Shown here piece by piece: positions 60,908-64,000 of a stretch of DNA of 64,000 nucleotides. A model generated the notes under the pieces. The model saw only the letters and a program-made list of their open reading frames with translations, made no database searches and was not told the DNA's origin. Location: the NCBI RefSeq assembly GCF_013204845.1, contig NZ_JABMKY010000007.1:248001-312000 (forward strand). Reading direction: 5' to 3'. Every line of letters begins with the position of its first letter. The stretch's first letter is position 1. Position numbers and translations under genes: made by a program. Source of the DNA: Paenibacillus qinlingensis (GTDB lineage: Bacteria; Bacillota; Bacilli; Paenibacillales; NBRC-103111).

Positions 60908-61577
60908 GCATCAGCTCATTACAGAGTTGCATCCGAAATCGCAAGTATCCGAATCTTATCGAACCTTAAGAACAAACATTCAGTTCTCATCGATAGATCG
61001 GATCATGAAGACCATTTTAGTTACATCGGCGCAGCCTGGCGAAGGAAAATCAACGACAGCTGCTAACTTATCCGTTGCCTACGCACAAGAAGGGAAAAAG
61101 GTACTCATTGTTGATGCCGATTTACGCAAGCCAACCATTCATCATTATTTTGGTGTGTCGAATCGGTATGGTTTGACTAGCGCCATTGTGAACCGTACTC
61201 AGTTTGATGAGTTTATCAGTGAGACGTCAATCGAGAATTTATCACTTATTACCTCAGGTCCAATTCCTCCAAACCCATCCGAATTGCTAATGTCGCAGAA
61301 AATGACCGCGTTTCTAGAGGAAATGGCTGCCAGATTTGATGTCATTATTATTGATTCGCCACCAACCTTAGCTGTGGCTGACGCACAAATTTTAGCAACG
61401 AAATGTGATGGTGTTGTCATGGTCATTAGTGATGGGAAAGTCAAGCGAGATATGGCTAGAAAGGCTATTCATAACTTAGAAAGAGTTCAGGCGAAGATGC
61501 TAGGTGTCGTCCTCAACAACAAGCGCCATAAGAAAAGTGATGCTGCTTATTACGACTATTATGGCAATAAGGAATGA
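60888..61577 (+). CDS. CpsD/EpsB-type tyrosine kinase
   Basis: 229 aa. SESYRTLRTNIQFSS, Walker A TSAQPGEGKSTTAANL, Walker A' VLIVDADLRKPTIH, Walker B VIIIDSPPT and a C-terminal tyrosine cluster AAYYDYYG. Autophosphorylation of the cluster is reversed by the CpsB phosphatase and tunes polymer length. Confidence 0.93.
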   Translation: MRTLINKHQLITELHPKSQVSESYRTLRTNIQFSSIDRIMKTILVTSAQPGEGKSTTAANLSVAYAQEGKKVLIVDADLRKPTIHHYFGVSNRYGLTSAIVNRTQFDEFISETSIENLSLITSGPIPPNPSELLMSQKMTAFLEEMAARFDVIIIDSPPTLAVADAQILATKCDGVVMVISDGKVKRDMARKAIHNLERVQAKMLGVVLNNKRHKKSDAAYYDYYGNKE

Positions 61578-61627
61578 ATAGCCTTAGATATAGCTAAATA
61601 GAGAAGAGATATTAGGAGGAGTATGGG

Positions 61628-62521
61628 ATGGAGAGAACCGTAAGGAAAGCAATTATTCCTGCAGCTGGTTTAGGGACCCGCTTTTTACCCGCAACAAAAG
61701 CGATGCCGAAAGAAATGCTGCCCATTGTCGATAAGCCAACCATTCAATACATCGTGGAAGAGGCTGTTGAATCAGGAATTGAAGACATCATCATTGTGAC
61801 GGGTAAAGGAAAGCGTGCCATCGAGGACCATTTCGACAATGCTTTTGAATTAGAATACAGCTTAGCGGAGAAAGGGAAGTTGGAGCTTCTTGAGGAAATT
61901 CTGAGGCCCGCCAAAGTAGACATTCATTATATTCGGCAAAAGGAAGCGAAAGGACTCGGTCATGCCGTTTGGTGTGCGCGTCGCTTTATTGGTAACGAAC
62001 CATTCGCTGTGTTGCTAGGTGATGATATTGTAACGGCGGATGTACCTTGCTTGAAGCAATTGATGAATCAATATGAACGAACGCAATGTTCCGTAATAGG
62101 CGTGCAGCCTGTTTCTGAAGAAGAAACCAAACGTTATGGCATCATTGATCCTGTGAATAGGAATGGAAAATTGTATCAAGTTCGCAATCTTGTGGAAAAA
62201 CCACAACCAGGGACTGCGCCTTCCAAGCTTGCTATTATGGGACGATACATTCTTACGCCAGAAATATTTGAATTTCTCGACCTTCAGGAACGTGGAGCAG
62301 GAGGAGAGATCCAACTGACGGATGCCATTTCGAAACTGAATGAGATACAGAATGTGTATGCCTATCATTTTAATGGGATTAGGTATGATGTGGGTGAAAA
62401 GCTTGGGTTTATCCTTACTTCGTTAGATTTCGCTCTTCGGAATAATGAGCTTAGAATGCCACTACTACAGGCGCTCAATGAAGTGCTGAAACGTGAAAAG
62501 TCACCTCGTGCGATTGGTTAG
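61628..62521 (+). CDS. galU: UTP-glucose-1-phosphate uridylyltransferase (second copy)
   Basis: 297 aa. Same GalU signature as at 41306 and nearly the same first 70 residues; differs in the C-terminal third. Supplies UDP-glucose to the second capsule operon. SD taggagg. Confidence 0.95.
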   Translation: MERTVRKAIIPAAGLGTRFLPATKAMPKEMLPIVDKPTIQYIVEEAVESGIEDIIIVTGKGKRAIEDHFDNAFELEYSLAEKGKLELLEEILRPAKVDIHYIRQKEAKGLGHAVWCARRFIGNEPFAVLLGDDIVTADVPCLKQLMNQYERTQCSVIGVQPVSEEETKRYGIIDPVNRNGKLYQVRNLVEKPQPGTAPSKLAIMGRYILTPEIFEFLDLQERGAGGEIQLTDAISKLNEIQNVYAYHFNGIRYDVGEKLGFILTSLDFALRNNELRMPLLQALNEVLKREKSPRAIG

Positions 62522-62533
62522 GGAGGGAAGCGA

Positions 62534-63226
62534 ATGTCTAAATTATCCAACGATTCATCGGTGATCGAGGCAAACCAATACTATCCTAGAACAAGATGGA
62601 AAAACGCAGATAGTTCGATGGTTTACTATTTAATTGCTAAACGGGTTTTGGATATTCTAGGTGCATGTTTTGGACTGCTTTGTTGCTTGCCCTTGTTCAT
62701 TGTGCTGGCTATACGTATGAAGATAGAAGATCCGAAGGGACACATATTCTTTTATCAGCAGCGAGTAGGTAAAGACGAAAAGGTATTCAACATGTACAAG
62801 TTTAGATCGATGGTATCGAATGCAGAAGAACTTCTTGCGGATCTGCTCGATCAGAATGAAATGGAAGGCCATATGTTTAAAATGAAAGAAGACCCTCGTA
62901 TTACCAAAGTCGGCAAATTCATGCGAAAAACCAGTATGGATGAACTTCCGCAATTATGGAATGTGTTGAAAGGTGATATGAGTTTAGTAGGGCCTAGGCC
63001 CCCACTCCTTCGTGAGGTTGAGCAATACAGCTCCTACCATAAACAACGGTTGCAAGTTACTCCTGGGTGTACAGGGTTATGGCAGGTTAGTGGTCGAAAC
63101 GACATTGGGTTTGAGGAAATGGTGGAATTGGACCTGACGTATATTCGTGAGCGGAAAATTTCATTTGAATTAAAAATCATTCTCAGAACATTTAGCGCCC
63201 TGCTCGGCTCCAAAAATGCGTATTGA
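62534..63226 (+). CDS. Initiating undecaprenyl-phosphate sugar phosphotransferase
   Basis: 230 aa. A single hydrophobic segment (AKRVLDILGACFGLLCCLPLFIVLAI) then FFYQQRVGKDEKVFNMYKFRSM, RKTSMDELPQLWNVLKGDMSLVGPRPPL and VTPGCTGLWQVSGRNDIGFEEMVELDLTYI. WbaP/CpsE C-terminal domain type, about 30 residues longer than the EpsL-like enzyme at 48558. Starts repeat-unit synthesis, probably with glucose- or galactose-1-phosphate. Confidence 0.93.
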   Translation: MSKLSNDSSVIEANQYYPRTRWKNADSSMVYYLIAKRVLDILGACFGLLCCLPLFIVLAIRMKIEDPKGHIFFYQQRVGKDEKVFNMYKFRSMVSNAEELLADLLDQNEMEGHMFKMKEDPRITKVGKFMRKTSMDELPQLWNVLKGDMSLVGPRPPLLREVEQYSSYHKQRLQVTPGCTGLWQVSGRNDIGFEEMVELDLTYIRERKISFELKIILRTFSALLGSKNAY

Positions 63227-63311
63227 TTGAAGTCTGACTTCGTCCATTTGAATGAGGATAGCTGGGGTGTGCCTTGCATTTCCCAGTTATCCCAAAAAGG
63301 AGAGAGCTTAG

Positions 63312-63767
63312 ATGAAGATTTGTTTAGCTAGTTCTACTGGTGGGCACTTGGGTGAATTGAAGAAGATTATTCCAGCAGTTAATGAGCATAATTACTTTAT
63401 TATTACAGAGCAAAGTGAGATGAGTCGGACTCTGAAAGACCAGGAAAGGGTCTATTTCTTGGCGCAGCAGGAAAGAAAAAATCTACTTCTCATCATCCAT
63501 TTACTCCTTAATTTGTTGTTGTCCGTGTATATCTTAATGAAGGAGAGGCCAAAGGTCATTATAACTACCGGAGCGGGCGCTGTACTTGGACTCTGCTTGC
63601 TAGGGAAAATATTCGGGTCGAAAATTGTGTACATTGAAAGCTTTGCTAAAGTGTATACAGCGAGTGTAACCGGTAGGCTGATTTATCACATTGCAGATCA
63701 ATTTTATATTCAATGGGAGCAATTGAGAGAAGTTTATCCGGATGGGACGTACAGGGGGAGCTTATAA
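63312..63767 (+). CDS. Alg14/PssD-like glycosyltransferase subunit
   Basis: 151 aa. ICLASSTGGHLGELKKI start, YFIITEQSEMSRTL, a hydrophobic stretch (NLLLIIHLLLNLLLSVYILMKERP), ITTGAGAVLGLCLLGKIFGSKIVYIESFAKV. The membrane-anchor subunit of a two-part GT-B enzyme; the partner gene overlaps its stop. Confidence 0.92.
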   Translation: MKICLASSTGGHLGELKKIIPAVNEHNYFIITEQSEMSRTLKDQERVYFLAQQERKNLLLIIHLLLNLLLSVYILMKERPKVIITTGAGAVLGLCLLGKIFGSKIVYIESFAKVYTASVTGRLIYHIADQFYIQWEQLREVYPDGTYRGSL

Positions 63768-64000
63768 TGATCCTTATAACGGTAGGTACGCAGAGATTTC
63801 AATTCAATCGATTATTACGTTCCGTAGATCAATTAGTAGAAGAAGGCGTGCTGACAGATTCCGTTATCGCTCAGATCGGTTATTCGGATTATAAACCTAG
63901 ACATTATATATATTCGGACTTTTACAAACTTGAAGATATAGATCAATTAACAAGAGAATGCGACGTATGCATTACGCATGGTGGAATCGGTTCTATTCTT
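63767..64000 (+). CDS. Alg13/PssE-like glycosyltransferase subunit (cut by window end)
   Basis: First 78 codons visible: MILITVGTQRFQFNRLLRSV, VIAQIGYSDY, then ECDVCITHGGIGSIL, the donor-site GG motif of GT28 C-terminal-domain proteins. ATG overlaps the previous stop. Forms the catalytic partner of the protein at 63312. Confidence 0.9.
   Translation, partial: MILITVGTQRFQFNRLLRSVDQLVEEGVLTDSVIAQIGYSDYKPRHYIYSDFYKLEDIDQLTRECDVCITHGGIGSIL

Overview
The window is low-to-moderate-GC Gram-positive DNA. Strong purine-rich Shine-Dalgarno (SD) sites, TTG/GTG starts, SinR/SinI-type regulators, Bacillus-type eps genes, a paeninodin-type lasso peptide cluster and LCP/CpsBCD genes all point to a Paenibacillus-like member of the Bacillota. 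Identification is by reading the sequence only; no database search was run.

Layout. 1-3065: end of a kdp locus, with KdpD split into two ORFs, plus KdpE. 3066-4668: sparse region with a terminator, a 6-bp microsatellite and a collagen-like Gly-Phe-Pro protein on the minus strand. 4669-6005: HD-GYP phosphodiesterase coupled to a small LuxR-type regulator. 6123-15280: one apparent operon that joins a Wzz/BY-kinase pair, a lipoprotein HlyD-type adaptor and a large secreted protein to a 65-aa Gly/Asn/His-rich precursor-like peptide. The peptide is followed by an HPr-kinase-like enzyme, a PqqD-like recognition protein, an S26-like peptidase, an ABC transporter and a nucleotidyltransferase. I recognise no characterised RiPP class in that set, and it is the best candidate for an undescribed system. 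15299-22610: a full lasso peptide cluster with TWO precursor genes, both ending in the Ser that is phosphorylated in paeninodin. 22756-36506: exopolysaccharide cluster 1 (glycosyltransferases, acetyltransferases, pyruvyltransferase, flippase, GH88/105-like hydrolase, beta-helix protein). 36571-38985: a minus-strand beta-helix protein. 39089-50994: eps operon headed by an EpsC/PglF dehydratase and ending in EpsL/M/N-like genes, with a long untranslated leader resembling in position the epsC/EAR antiterminator RNA. 51291-54164: glmS, two SinR-like repressors and a SinI-like antagonist. 54341-58802: Tat-targeted metallophosphoesterase, small secreted protein, degenerate tyrosine recombinase, Xre-like repressor, small two-CxxC protein, LCP enzyme. 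58934-64000: second capsule operon (PilZ-like, CpsB, CpsC, CpsD, GalU, initiating phosphoglycosyltransferase, Alg14/Alg13-like pair), cut by the window end.

Two operator families tie the regions together. Family A is GTTCTTT-AT-AAAGAAC (the SinR GTTCTYT half-site as an inverted repeat). It lies before the lasso cyclase, EPS cluster 1, the eps operon, glmS, sinR itself and a small secreted protein. Family B is GATAC-N5-GTATC (or GTAAC). It lies before the 6.1-15.3 kb operon, the sinI-like gene, the recombinase and xre-like genes, the two-CxxC gene, the LCP gene and the second capsule operon. In several promoters of both families the palindrome fills the 17-bp spacer between -35 and -10. The layout suggests a regulatory hierarchy in which a family-B repressor controls SinI, SinI antagonises SinR, and SinR controls matrix polysaccharide and lasso peptide production.
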